Positions 10,108-21,542 of a stretch of DNA of 64,000 nt are shown here, one piece after another (within the stretch, counting starts at the first letter, position 1; each line of letters begins with the position of its first letter). The DNA is taken from positions 688,751 through 752,750 of the forward strand of contig QEOQ01000359.1 of the NCBI GenBank assembly GCA_010279815.1, read 5' to 3'. Made by a program: the position numbers and the translations under genes. The notes under the pieces were generated by a model. That model worked only from the letters and a program-made list of their open reading frames with translations. It did not search any database and was not told the origin of the DNA. The DNA is from Brachionus plicatilis (Eukaryota; Rotifera; Eurotatoria; Ploima; Brachionidae).

Positions 10108-13100
10108 TGTTTTTTCAAAATGGCATTTTGTCAATTAAATCTATTTGAAATGGCAAAAATTAAACAATTTGTCTAAAAATTCACCTAACTAAAGCCGAAG
10201 AATTTTTTCATCAACGTTATAGAACCTTGATCACTAAACAAAAAGGTGTATTAAATTTTTTGTTTTCAATAACAACTGAAACTAAAAACCAGTAATCGAA
10301 ATTTCGAAGCTTTGCCAAATATTTAACATCTAAGTCTTCTTTGCATAATTTCTGTCAAGTACACTGGTAAATTTTAAACAAACTTTGAAGAATTACGCAT
10401 ATACAGCCTTTTCCATTTTTAGATAAGCTAATAAAATATTTTTGAAATTTATACGATTTAAAATATCAAAGCCAATTTAAATCATAATTAAAAATTAATG
10501 TTCTAGCCAATGCTGGCTCCGACCTAGGCTCAACAAGCATTTACCTTTTTCTGCTTAATTTTTAAACACCTTTAGAGAAAGTAAAATTTTAGGGGTTTCC
10601 AAAAAAATTAAACAAATAATTCTGAATTTCTAGAAATTTGATTTTAAGAAATTGAAAATAACGCTTGTTCAAAATGTTCGTGACACAAGATTCGAATCAA
10701 TAGACTTTATCAAGGTAATAATGTGAATATCTTTTACACTTTTTTTTTTTAAATTTTTTTTCTGCTAATTTAAAATATTTTTCAAGCACCTTGAGCTAAA
10801 TAGATTAGTAAACACAAGAAAAATAATCTTTTTGAAATTGATTCTACGACAAAAAACCCTTGAAATTTTTAAATAAAAATAAGTTTATTTACATTTAAAA
10901 AATTTAATTTAACAAAATATTCACCAAAATGTAAATAAATTCCGAGCTTTGATCGAGCTCAGACTTACGCGATCGACAATGATATGATCTTTGGTTTGGA
11001 TTTCAGGACCTGAATCGAGGATTAAAATTTTAAAAACTGTTTGCATAATTTTATACCTTGTCACTGATATTTACAAACGCATTGTTTTGGCTTATTTGGT
11101 GTCAATTAAAATTTAATTTGAATAGAAGAATACTTTTTTTGTTTAATTTTTGTTTAAATTTATCTTATATAGATAAGGTTGTCATAGAATTCGAAATACT
11201 TATGCTACGAGTTAAAGATTAAAATAAAAAAAATAAAATTAATTATATGGCTTTAATTTTGAGCAAAATTTTGAAAATAAAATTAAATAGGTGTCTTCAA
11301 AGTTTCTTAAATACTCGAATAAAGCCTACATTTAAACAAACTGTTTATATAAGATATGTCCTGAGAGGAAATAGCTTTTAAAACCATCCTGTATACGTAA
11401 ATTGTGATTAATTAGTAGAAATAACTTAAGGATAAATTAACTTCTTGTTTTATGAAAATTTAACGCTTTGACTCACATCATAAATAATTTTCAAAAGTTA
11501 ACTTTTTCTTGGGCTTATTTGGCAAGCATATTACGCAAGCGCCAAACTGGAGAATCGATTTCTAATCAATTCAAATTATTTAGGCCTCAAGGTTAGAAGT
11601 AGAAAAAACTAGCGTAGGAAGATTAAGAATCACTTTGTAGCTATAAAATAATATTATCTTTTCGACCTAATTGACTTCCGGACTATTTGATTTACGCAAA
11701 AAGAAAATTTATATGAAAATGATTGTAAAATTTAAATTTATTCAATTAATTTAGATTAGAAATGACGGATTGATAAACAATAACTCCGAGTCTGAAATTT
11801 TTACCAAAATTGTTCTTGCTGATAAAAGCAGCATATGGCCACATTCGAACAACACTTGCTTAAAAACTTGGAGCTCTCAAGCACTCGAAGTTAAATTAAC
11901 TCTCTCTCTAAAAATCTTAATTGCTTCCTTGTTACGTAAATAACAAAATAGGACAAGTTTTCTTCTTCTTTTTTTTAAATCTATTCTATCAAAATTTAAA
12001 AAAATAACTCTCTGAATACTTTTAAAATAAAAGCTTTTATATTTTTATTTTTTATCTGGCAAATATTTTGAACAAATATCAACCAGGAAGGTTTATAGTT
12101 CTCCTTTGATAAATTTAAATTAACCAAATGGCTTGTGTCACTAATCAATTAAATTTAAATGGAACATATATGAAAATTTCCTAGCAAATATCCTAGACAG
12201 AAATTAAAGCGAATCTAAGCTCTTTTTTTTTAATTAATTAAAATCGAAAATAAATAGTTTTAAAATAATTAATATCATAGTATTTTATACACATTTGAAA
12301 AACTAGTTTTTATGCACCACTAATTTTTTTCTCTACCAAAAAATCAACTATTATTTCAGCCACTATTTGATCATTCCAATTATAAATTTTAGACTAGCGC
12401 CTATTTTTAAAATCAACAAGCTTATTTAAAAAAATAAAATAGAATTATAATCCCCTAGAATTAAACTCAAGTGCGTCAGTGGTGCTAATGTATTTAAATA
12501 AATATTTTAATTCTTTAAAAATTGTCTTTAGAGAGCTTAACTCGGACTTAACTTGTTCATTAAAAAAAAATTATTATTCATTTTTAGCCTTTTTTAATTC
12601 CCGCCTGAACATTAAAAAAAAAAGGTAAATGTTTTCCTAAGATTCATTTTTTAATACTGTACTGATTTTAACAAAAAAAAAAAAAGTCTTGGGCAAATTG
12701 TTGCTATAACTACTCTTAAAGACAGCCATCTGAATTAGTCACTTAATTCCAAATTAATGATACATTGTCTTTGAAATTTATTTTTTAATTAAAAAAATAA
12801 AATAGTAAAAAATTTTCAAAAATTTTATTTCTTTTCTTTTTAGTGTAATTATTTTCAGTTTTTGTTTAAATTAAAAATAAACCTTTTAGTGAGATTGACA
12901 TAAAGAAAAACTAGAGACTGAGTATTGCAAAACAAAAATAGGTAAACCATGCTCAAGTTGGAAACTATTTTTAAATTACGAAAATATTTTCTTTCAAATA
13001 TGGTGATAGTGAGTCAAAAATTAAATTGTCAAATATATTTAGAGGGTTTTGAAAGTCCGTCTATTTGACAGTGTTGGGTATTAGCGTCAAGTAATCACTC

Positions 13101-14398
13101 TCTTTAGTCAATAAACCATTAATCTAAATCCAATTTTTGCCTTTTTGTCTTGTTCACTCAGAGCTAACCTAATTTAATGTTCACATATAGAAACTAATTT
13201 AAAATGTCCATTATATTTTAATCTATTTGAAATCGTTCAAGCCAAATGGACCTAAAAGCCATAATCAAATTGTAATTTTCGCATTATCAAGGCGTAAAAA
13301 CACAATGCTGCATAAATTGAAAGTTATTTTTCTAAAATTATTTTAGAATTTAATTAAGCTTTTGTCATCTATTCCTAGGTGCAACTTTAAATTTAAGTCT
13401 TTTGATATTTTTTTTTTAGAAAATAATTTCGAATAACCAGTTTGAAAAGAAAACAACCTGAGTTTTTTGTTAGGCGCCACGAATTCTTTTATTTTTTTTT
13501 GATTTTAAATGAGTTTAATTGTTAGTTAATAAAGAAATATAGGTCTCTATTTTGAGTAACCTTTTCTACTGGACTCGAATTTAAAAGGCTTTGTGATTCA
13601 ATAGAAATTCAAGAGGAAGATTATAAAAGATACAAATTCATTTTATTTAGAAACAATAAACTTTTCTCTCTTTTTTTTTTAAATAAATTATTTGATAACC
13701 TAAAACCTTTTTGTTAATTATAAATTTTTATTAAAATACCTTTTGTTTTTGAATATAAAATCTAAATCAATTACTAATTGAGATAGAATCGTACTTAATG
13801 TTGCCAGCATTTATTTGGTTTAAATTGAATTTTATTTATATTAATTCAATGTTTAAATGTTTTAATATTTTATTTTTCAATTTATTTTAGGGGGAAAATT
13901 TTCTTTAACAAAATCTTGCTTAAAATAAATTGGTAGTATTTTGATTTAAATATAAAAACTAAATTAAACCGATTTGCGAAGGCGTTTTTGTTGCTTAATT
14001 CAGAGCTACGAGGCGTTAATAGCCTGCGGTTAATTTGAAAACTCTTATCTTAGAATTGCCTTATGCAGCTTATAATCTCTGCTTTCATATCATATTGAAA
14101 AATTGATAAAAATTATTACGTAACACCATTTAAAGGTATCACTCGGCAGTTATCTTAGAGTGCGCTGCGTCGATCTCAAATGTTTTTAAACAATCGTAGC
14201 CTTGGAGATCTCTTAAATTTTGTTTTCTTAAAATCTTTGTCAAATATTTTTGAACTTTTTTCTTATTTTTTTAAATTTTTTTAAATAAAAAATTATGAAA
14301 ATTAACAAAATTTTAATTTTATTACTCTTGAAAAAAAAAATGATTTCTTTCAAAATTTTTATTAACATAGAAAAAAAAAATGAAATTTTCAAAAATAG
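10108..14398. other. 4.3-kb intergenic region, no gene seen
   Basis: This lies upstream of both the receptor kinase (minus) and delta-tubulin (plus), so it holds two divergent promoters. I find no coding stretch longer than chance, no tRNA T-arm and no strong inverted repeat. Slightly richer segments occur at 10910-11040, 11500-11600 and 14100-14210. I cannot point to a core promoter with confidence. Confidence 0.4.
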
Positions 14399-15754
14399 AT
14401 GAGTTCAATAGTTATTTCGGTGGGACAATGCGGTAACCAAATATCGAACAGTCTAATCGACCAGTTATTGTCAAATCAAACAAATCAGACCTCTTTTCTT
14501 TACTCTAACTTTGACAATAGATTCCACTTTATTAACATTGACAGTGAGATTAAGGTAATCAAAAATTTGCTCACTGAACATTCGCAGTGCTTGAGAAAGG
14601 AAAATGTCCTGAATACAAAGTGTGGTCGCGGCTCGAACTGGGCGTCCGGCTATTCAGGTCTGAGCAATGACGGCGCTCTGAAAATAATCGAGCAAAGCCT
14701 TGAGTCAGTGCGCAAAGAAGCGGAAAGATGCGATTTTTTGCTTAATTTGTGTATGATGCATAGTTTGAGCGGAGGAACAGGGTCTGGATGTGGTTCGAGA
14801 TTAATGGAAGAGCTAAGAAATGAATTTGGATGGAAAAAATTAATCTTCACTCAATCAGTTGCCCCTTTCCGCGACGGTGAACTTCCACTTCAACACTACA
14901 ACAATTTGCTCTGTCTTTCTCACCTGCATGAACATGCCGATTTCATCGGTCTTTACCAAAACGATGATATTCTCAGCACTCTTAGCAAACCGAGTCAAAC
15001 CACACCGCCAGTCTCATCCAAAACCGGTCTAGTACCGTTCAACGCCGCCAAACTGGCCAAAAAACCCGGTCAAGTGGACAATGAATCTTTGATTACTCTA
15101 AGTGACATGAATGACCACATAACCAATTGTTTTCTGAACACATTCAACCCGGTAGACAACATAAGTTTAAAGTCACAGGGATTTGGAATGGAATTCTTGG
15201 AGATTCAGAGGTTTTTGTGTCCCAATTTCAATCTCAAAGTTGTAGAGACCCTAAATGTGAATAGTTTTAATTCGACAAAGTCTGTGTATGAAAAAACAAA
15301 TCCTTTGATGAAAAAAATGTCTTCCTCTATTGTTAAATTTAAGCCTAATTCGACAAATTTTTACACCAGTCTGAATTCTTTGTTCATAGCAAGAGGTTTA
15401 CAGGATTTCAAAGAATACAATAGCGAACACGTGCTAGGCCAACTGGTGAACGACATGGAGTTGATTAATAAAATGCTGAACCCGGTAAAGTGGAACCCTT
15501 TTACGGTAGACTTTTGGACGGCCAAGAACTCGCTCCAAATAGGCAAGACAAAAAGCAATTCGCTCACTCTGTGCACCAACCGTAACAGGTGCTGTGATTA
15601 CTTAAAAGAAGTTGGTGCCAAAGCGAGACTCAAGTACTCAGCAAAGGCTTATTTGCACTGGTATGATAAATTTAACATTTCGAGTTGTTTATTTGAGAAT
15701 GCATTTGAAAATTTGGATAATATTGTGGATTCTTATGCTGAGATGACAATTTAA
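14399..15754 (+). CDS. TUBD1: Delta-tubulin
   Basis: A single uninterrupted frame of 451 residues encodes a divergent tubulin. GQCGNQ at residues 9-14 and the GTP-binding loop GGTGSGCG at 125-132 are intact. The C-terminal KAYLHWYDKFNI and the closing DNIVDSYAEM resemble the delta-tubulin end (KAYIHQYTKF..., VASYCNL) rather than alpha, beta or gamma. It lacks the acidic glutamate-rich tail of alpha and beta tubulins. Delta-tubulin belongs to the centriole/basal-body triplet machinery, so it is expected where cilia are built from triplet centrioles. The ATG chosen gives the usual short hydrophobic leader to the GQCGNQ motif. Every other complete housekeeping gene here has introns; this one has none, which may reflect intron loss or retroposition. 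Assignment to the delta class is from remembered similarity; epsilon is the main alternative. Confidence 0.85.
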   Translation: MSSIVISVGQCGNQISNSLIDQLLSNQTNQTSFLYSNFDNRFHFINIDSEIKVIKNLLTEHSQCLRKENVLNTKCGRGSNWASGYSGLSNDGALKIIEQSLESVRKEAERCDFLLNLCMMHSLSGGTGSGCGSRLMEELRNEFGWKKLIFTQSVAPFRDGELPLQHYNNLLCLSHLHEHADFIGLYQNDDILSTLSKPSQTTPPVSSKTGLVPFNAAKLAKKPGQVDNESLITLSDMNDHITNCFLNTFNPVDNISLKSQGFGMEFLEIQRFLCPNFNLKVVETLNVNSFNSTKSVYEKTNPLMKKMSSSIVKFKPNSTNFYTSLNSLFIARGLQDFKEYNSEHVLGQLVNDMELINKMLNPVKWNPFTVDFWTAKNSLQIGKTKSNSLTLCTNRNRCCDYLKEVGAKARLKYSAKAYLHWYDKFNISSCLFENAFENLDNIVDSYAEMTI

Positions 15755-16085
15755 ATTTTCTATCTTTTATTAAATATTTTCTTTATATTATTATTTAGAA
15801 AAGATGTTTATCTACAATTAGAAAAAATGGAAAATAAAAATTTTTTTTCATTTATCTATTGTTTATTTGAAATGGCTACAAATTAATTTAGTAGCAAATT
15901 TATTGAATCAAATAATAAAATTGAAAATAAAAAGTAGCAAATTTAATTATATAGTTTTTTTTTTGATAGTTTATTTAGTATATCTGAGTAATTAAACTCC
16001 TTTCTTCATTGTTAGAAAAATTTTTAAATAGTGTTAGAGTTTAAATAATTTCAAAAAGAACAAATGACAAATACATTTTAAAAAA
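15755..16085. other. 3' flank of delta-tubulin, AT-rich
   Basis: The stop codon is followed by A/T-rich DNA with several AATAAA-type signals (for example near 15834 and 15925). These could serve polyadenylation of the tubulin mRNA. Nothing else is seen. Confidence 0.35.
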
Positions 16086-16089
16086 GTTA

Positions 16090-16935
16090 CAAGCTTTAAA
16101 CTGTCCACTGCTGCAAATTCTTTAAGACAATTGACAAGGGGGTTCTAAAGTCAGGTATTCTTGAGCTTTCAACAAAGACATCAACGTATTCTTTCGAAAG
16201 GCTTGTTATCAAAGTGTTTTTGTGACCGAAACAATTTTTTAAATATCTAATAAATAGTTTTTCTAGCCTTAACTTTATTGGATCTAATTTAATTTCTTCA
16301 AGAAAGTTATAAAAAATTTGCGACGGGGTGTCAAAGGGGAGACGGTAAAAAGACTTGATAGAGATATTTTGAAGTACTTGTAACCTCTGGATATTTGTTT
16401 TTGAGACTAGTTTTATAGTTTAAAAAAACTATAATTTACAATTGAACCTATGAGAGCATTATAAACTCCTACTAAAGTTTTACCATTGAGTTTCCATGAT
16501 TTATGGGACAGAATTTTGATAATATTTAGTCTATCTTGACACCTAGACCGGATAAACTCGATTTGAGAGTTAAAACATAAGCTTTCATCAAATTTTATAC
16601 CTAAAAAAATTGGGGAATCACAGTATGGAATTTTCTCGCCAAGAAGATTAAAAACTAGATCCTGATTTTTTTGAAGAATTTCCAGAAGAAATTACACAGC
16701 ACTTATCGGGAGCCTTTTTTGTCTTTATTTGTAGAGCCAAGTTTCGACTTTTTTCAAGTAGCTATTTATAACTTTGGAAATGTTACCATATTTCTTAAAT
16801 ATGAAGAAGGTGACTAAATCATCTGCAAATAATAATGAGTAAGAATTGTTTTTTGTTCATGTTTTGGTACGTCATTAATAAAAATTGAAAATAAAAGAGG
16901 GCTAATAACGGCACCCATTGGGGACGCCAGTTGCT
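16090..16935 (-). pseudogene. Non-LTR retrotransposon reverse transcriptase remnant
   Basis: On the minus strand, MGAVISPLLFSIFINDVP matches the RT motif usually written QGSVLSPLLFxIYxND. After a frame change, LLFADDLVTFF supplies the catalytic F-A-D-D box. Further downstream, GIKFDESLCFNSQIEF and LVGVYNALIGSIVNYS match the post-RT region of LINE ORF2 proteins. At least two frame changes and several stops interrupt it, so it is dead. Neither the endonuclease nor the 5' end is attached; a possible endonuclease piece lies at 18440-18640, also minus. Confidence 0.65.
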
Positions 16936-17184
16936 ATTTCTCCACAAATAGACTCAAAATTATTTAATTTGATAAAAAACTATAATAAATAGTAGTTAAA
17001 AAAATATTAACAAAAAAAATCACACACTTAAGCAAAAAAAAACTTCATTAATTTTTATTTTTTTAGTCTTTTTATTTCCAAATAACTTTTGCATGTAGAT
17101 TTAGTTGCGTGATACTCGACTTCTGTAGATGTAAACATGTGAAGATCTTTTGATTTTTAATAATAATAATAATAGGAGGATATT

Positions 17185-17240
17185 TTAGACGGACTGGTTG
17201 GAAGCGAGCTACTTCCTTTCAGCCCCCTTTCAAGATTGTG
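17185..17240 (-). repeat. SINE-like repeat A, diverged copy with (TAT)n tail
   Basis: Read on the minus strand it gives GGGGGCTGAAAGGAAGTAGC and CCAACCAGTCCG, followed by a (TTA)n microsatellite at 17161-17175. It resembles the 26628 copy more than the 1311 copy. Confidence 0.45.
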
Positions 17241-17777
17241 TATTTTTGATTAAATAGAATTAAATAAAAATAAAAAATAAGACAGAACAAAAATAATAAC
17301 TAAAAAAAAAAAAGCAAAATTTAAATATTAAATGTTTATATGAATTTAGTTTTTAGTTTTCTTTTCATTTCTTCGCTCTCACTTTCTATTCGTTTGTTCA
17401 CCTTAAGCCATTCGAATCCACAAGTCCATTGCCGTAATGAAATTTCTGGTTGATTGATACTCAGAATTAATTAATTTATCACCAATTAACAAATTTTCAG
17501 CTTATTTTAGAGCCAAATAATTTAACTTTTCAACTCAATATTTTAGCTATTAATTAAATATATTTGCTATTAACATATTAATTAAACAATTCCATAATAT
17601 TTTTACTACTGTTATTTTTTGCTACTAAATAATATTCATTAGGCACTTTGTTAATACTCAATTCAATCAACCCAAACGTTTTAAAACGCCATTTGACCTG
17701 TATCACGAAATTCACACAAACTCAATCTAAATTTTATTTATTTACACAAAAATTTTTTATTTATTTAATTTTGTAAA

Positions 17778-17870
17778 AAGCTCCCAAGCATGAGGGTTTA
17801 AACGAAGGCTATTGCCATTCGAACGAACCCTGGGTTTTCCCAAAACTATTTAAAAAAAAAAAAAAAAAAT
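17778..17870 (+). repeat. SINE-like repeat B, copy 1
   Basis: GTTTAAACGAAGGCTATTGCC, ATTCGAACGAACCCTGGG and TTCCCAAAACTATTT are followed by a long A tail. Related copies are at 18848, 18980 (minus) and 24330 (minus). The GAAGGC-n-GCCATTCG core is shared with repeat A, so both may be branches of one family. Confidence 0.55.
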
Positions 17871-17974
17871 ATTCATTTTTATTACTTGATTCATCAAATT
17901 AACTACTCTATTAAATAGCAACCTATTTATTAATCTCAGAGATGTTAAAAATGTTAGAGCTCTATGATTAATAG

Positions 17975-18122
17975 CAGAGTTGTTTAAGAGTTCCAAAAAA
18001 AAATCCGAGTCTGGACTTTAAAAATTTTTTTTTAAAAAAATTCAAGTCTTTGGCCGGACTTTTGAAAAAAAAAAGTTCGGACTTGGACTTGACTTAAGAC
18101 TTGTGACTTTTAAACAACTCTG
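17975..18122. mobile_element. hAT-type MITE (CAGAGTTG family) with 8-bp duplication
   Basis: It begins CAGAGTTGTTTAAGAGTTCC and ends GACTTTTAAACAACTCTG, a near-perfect terminal inverted repeat. Flanks are ATTAATAG (17967-17974) and ATTAATAA (18123-18130), an 8-bp duplication with one difference. An 8-bp target duplication and short inverted ends are hAT features. At 148 bp it has no coding capacity. Confidence 0.75.
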
Positions 18123-18341
18123 ATTAATAAGTAAATTAAATCAAATTTCAATGTGATAAGATTCCAAAAGTAACTAACATTTATTTTTTTAAAAAATAAA
18201 TTCGAAACATCGCACTTTTTTAAGGCTTTTTCAAAATTGGATGAAAATTTTCTTTAAAAGATGAAAAAATACATTATATTAAAATAAAAACATATTAAAA
18301 TTTACTATAAATTACAGTTAAAAAAAAAATTATTCCTTACA

Positions 18342-18425
18342 GGATGGCTGAAAAGAAGGTATTACGCCGTTCGAAGCTTTCAAGAGGAACTTCCCTCTAA
18401 ATTACATTTTTAATAAATAATAAAC
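18342..18425 (+). repeat. SINE-like repeat A, copy 3
   Basis: GGATGGCTGAAAAGAAGGT, CGCCGTTCGAAGCTTTC and CCCTCTAAATTACAT are followed by an AATAAATAATAA tail. It is close to the copy nested in the MULE at 3049. Confidence 0.6.
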
Positions 18426-18439
18426 AGTATAAAATTAAA

Positions 18440-18640
18440 TTAAAAAAGTAATGGCGGGTGCTCCTGGAACGAAAGAAGAAGTAGATCGGCATATCTTGAT
18501 TCAAAGGCCGCTTTATTTTCTTCCACCAGTTTGACAATCAAAGGAACAGAATGACTCAGTCCTCCCACAGTTAAAATTTCTGTGGACCAAATCTGAGCAA
18601 GTTCTGGTAGCAAAAGAAATACACGACTACTGAACAACAC
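18440..18640 (-). pseudogene. Possible LINE endonuclease fragment
   Basis: A 66-codon minus-strand frame includes ILTVGGLSHSVPLIVKLVEE. This faintly resembles the SDHxPI motif that ends the AP-type endonuclease domain of LINEs. The base composition is richer than the surroundings, and a LINE RT remnant lies 1.5 kb away on the same strand. The key aspartate-histidine pair is not cleanly present (LSHS instead of SDHS). This is a weak call. Confidence 0.25.
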
Positions 18641-18847
18641 ATCATCTAGTACAAAACAAAAATTCGTAACCCCCTTGGACTCTAATAGAAATGACTTAAA
18701 CTCTAGTCTAAAGTAGCCAATTTGTCAACACTAATTTTTAATTAACTTCTACTTATTTTTATTCCTTTCTACTTTTTTAAAAATCCTGTAAATGTCAAAC
18801 TTTTTTTCTCTAATTTAACATTTAATTTTATTTTATTTTTTTTAGAT

Positions 18848-18940
18848 TAATCTTGAGCTACAATTCGTTTTAAACGAAAGCGAAAGTTATTCGGACGAAC
18901 CGAGGGACTACTTCATTTTATACTTTTAATAAAATAAATA
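18848..18940 (+). repeat. SINE-like repeat B, copy 2
   Basis: TTTTAAACGAAAGCGAAAGT, TATTCGGACGAACCGAGGGA and an AATAAAATAAATAA tail. It lies head to head with another copy at 18980-19027. Confidence 0.5.
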
Positions 18941-18979
18941 ATTATGGATCTGTCTTTATTATTAATTATTAAAAAATAT

Positions 18980-19027
18980 AATTTTGGGTTACCCCTGGGT
19001 TTGTCCGAATGGCTTTTGCCTTCGTTT
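18980..19027 (-). repeat. SINE-like repeat B, copy 3, cut by the gap
   Basis: On the minus strand it reads AAACGAAGGCAAAAGCCATT, CGGACAAACCCAGGGGTAAC. Its 5' part runs into the assembly gap. A collapsed inverted pair of repeats is a likely reason for the gap. Confidence 0.5.
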
Positions 19028-19157
19028 NNNNNNNNNNNNNNNNNNNNNNNNNNNNNNNNNNNNNNNNNNNNNNNNNNNNNNNNNNNNNNNNNNNNNNNNN
19101 NNNNNNNNNNNNNNNNNNNNNNNNNNNNNNNNNNNNNNNNNNNNNNNNNNNNNNNNN
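19028..19157. other. Assembly gap (130 N)
   Basis: A run of N of 130 positions. Open frames that cross it are artefacts. Confidence 0.99.
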
Positions 19158-21542
19158 AGTTAATCATTTGACTTGTTTCGGTTTGATCGGACTCTTAAAA
19201 GTAAAGCTTTTTGCTTTAGCTCAAAATGTACCAAGAAATAAGAAGGGTTTTTTTAAAATACAAAAAATTTATTCAATATCGTTTGTTTAGTAAAAGCGAT
19301 TGAATTTATAGATTGTATTTCTTTTTCAATTTAAACTTTTACTTGATTAGTTAATTGGGATAACTGAAATTGAACAAAAATATTTCCTTTTTTGAAAAAT
19401 AAAAATTAAAAGATAAAATTAAATCTTAAAAAAAAACTTAACATACTTTAATTTTGACCGCCAATTTTTCCTATTTAAAAATCAATCGAATCAACTAACA
19501 AATTCCATCTTATTGATTTTTTATCTTTTTTATTCTTTATACATGAAAAATAATTATTATAGCAAAGAGTGTTTAGTTTTAGTTTTAGTGTTGCAATTTT
19601 TTTGTTTAATTTCTTCTAAATTACAGTACCTTTATAGATGGGAACCTTTTTTTGATTTTTTTCAATATGTTTTAATCTAAACTAAAATTTATGAAAATTA
19701 AAATGAAGATTGTAAGCACCAAAGTGCACAACTATTTAAATATTCTCTTTAGTTTTTGTTTCATTAAAATTTATTTTTAAAATATATATTTTTACATTGT
19801 TAGCAAACAATGTTTTGTTTATCTTCAAATATTGTTTTTTTATGTTGGATATTTAATTTGATTAAAGCAAACATTTTTGAAAATGATTTCAGACAGTTAA
19901 GTTGAATTGACAAACGTCAGCAAATTTACAAGTTTATCTAGCACATCTTGCTTGCAAATTGATATCTTAATGGATCCAAGCAATTTTTTGCGAATAAAAA
20001 AGATGCAAAAATCTAATTAATTTTTAATGTAATTTTTCTTATATGAATTATTTAAGCGAATATTTTTTATTAATTAAATCCTTCTTAAATTTTAAAATTG
20101 CCTAATGGGATTAATTGAAGCAAAGTTAGCACTATCGGCATATTTTTTCATGAATTAAAAAAATATCGCTTTGATGAAAATTTAAAAAAAAAGACCAACC
20201 TTGGACTTAATTGTAAAAAGATAAAATCAAAAAGAAACGTATTGAAAAAAATAGGATTTGTGAAAAAATATTTTTCAAAATTTTAGTTTATAAAATGAAG
20301 CTCATTAAGAGATGTTATTTCAGAAATTTTTAAATTCAAATGATCAAATTTCATAATTTTAATTAATTTTTAATTTCAACAAAGGTAATGTTTAAATGGA
20401 AAATTGTTTAGGTAAAATGATTGATCAAATTTCAAAAGGGTGCATCAAATATCGCATTGTGTAAATAAATGGTTTCATAAGTCAACCATTCTCCACTGTT
20501 ATTAGAATATTTTAATTAAATTTTTATAGTCTTCCACTTTGGATTTAGATTTTAGATAATAGAAGTTTGTTGAATGGATTCAAATTTTTGGCAAATTATT
20601 TGGATAGAAGCATTCGAACATGATGTTTAATATTTAAACTTATCGTTTATTTGTTTAACTTAGAATAACTCAATTTAAAATAGTTTAACAATAGTTTTAA
20701 ATATTAATAAAATCGATTGATTGATGAATGATTAAAAATTATTCTATTCAATGCATAAATGGGCGTACAAATAAAAAAATAATAGATGACAACAAAGAAT
20801 TCCAAAGTTGATTTTGTTCAATTTTATTCAATTAATATTTAATGATTTGGACTAATTGATTTTTATTTTTTCTTAGCAGATAATCAGTTCGCAAAGAAAA
20901 ACAACTCTTGCGTTAAGTTCCGTATATAAATAGGCTAAAATTTTTTCATTTATAAAGTTTAAGTAAAAATCAAATTAGCATTAGTTTTAGAGATACTTTG
21001 AGGCCAAATTAATTTTTTGTCCTTAATTTTTCACTGTATTTTAGTTGATAAATGTCAAAAAATAATTTGGCAAAATGAATTCAGAGTTAGACCATCAATT
21101 AAGATCCAAAGTGAATTTGTTCCTCAAATTAACTTAGTTTTCCATTTAAATAATGTATTGTGGGTTTTTGAAAGCATGCACTAAAAATTAATGATTTCAA
21201 AATGAGATTAAATATTTTATTTCCTTTTTCATATAAAATTATTTAATGATTTCTTATTATCAAAAAATTTCAATTGACTTAAACATTGTCAAAAAAATAA
21301 GGTTAGTTTGAATTCAAAATTTGATTTAAACTAATTTGAGTTCATTAGACTCTTAGGGGATTCTTTTTAAATTCTTTGATTTTCAAGCAATTAATTTTTT
21401 TAAATTTTAAATTTCGCTCCTAATCAGTTACTCGGTAATTTTAATTAATTTAAAAAGAATAAATATTTAAACAATTTCTAATAAAATTTCAATATTAATT
21501 TTAGATATTGTCTTAATTAAACAACAACAAAAAAAAGGAAAA
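19158..21542. other. Intergenic region upstream of the first NPF gene
   Basis: No gene seen. TATATAAATAGG at 20924-20935 is a good TATA-box match on the plus strand, about 600 bases upstream of the NPF start codon. It could drive NPF transcription if a 5' untranslated exon is spliced out. This is inference; no transcript evidence is available. Confidence 0.3.

Noticed and set aside
10670..10700. GATTCGAATC, possible tRNA T-arm
   Set aside because: No acceptor, D-arm or anticodon arm can be built around it.
14130..14215. ATCACTCGGC and a following TGCGCTGCGTCGATCTCA stretch, reminiscent of the start of 5.8S rRNA
   Set aside because: Only about ten bases match and the conserved GATGAAGAACGCAGC block is absent. 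No 18S or 28S sequence is nearby. Chance is sufficient.
18913..19290. Open frames of 75-93 codons
   Set aside because: They cross the run of N at 19028-19157 and exist only because N codons are not read as stops.
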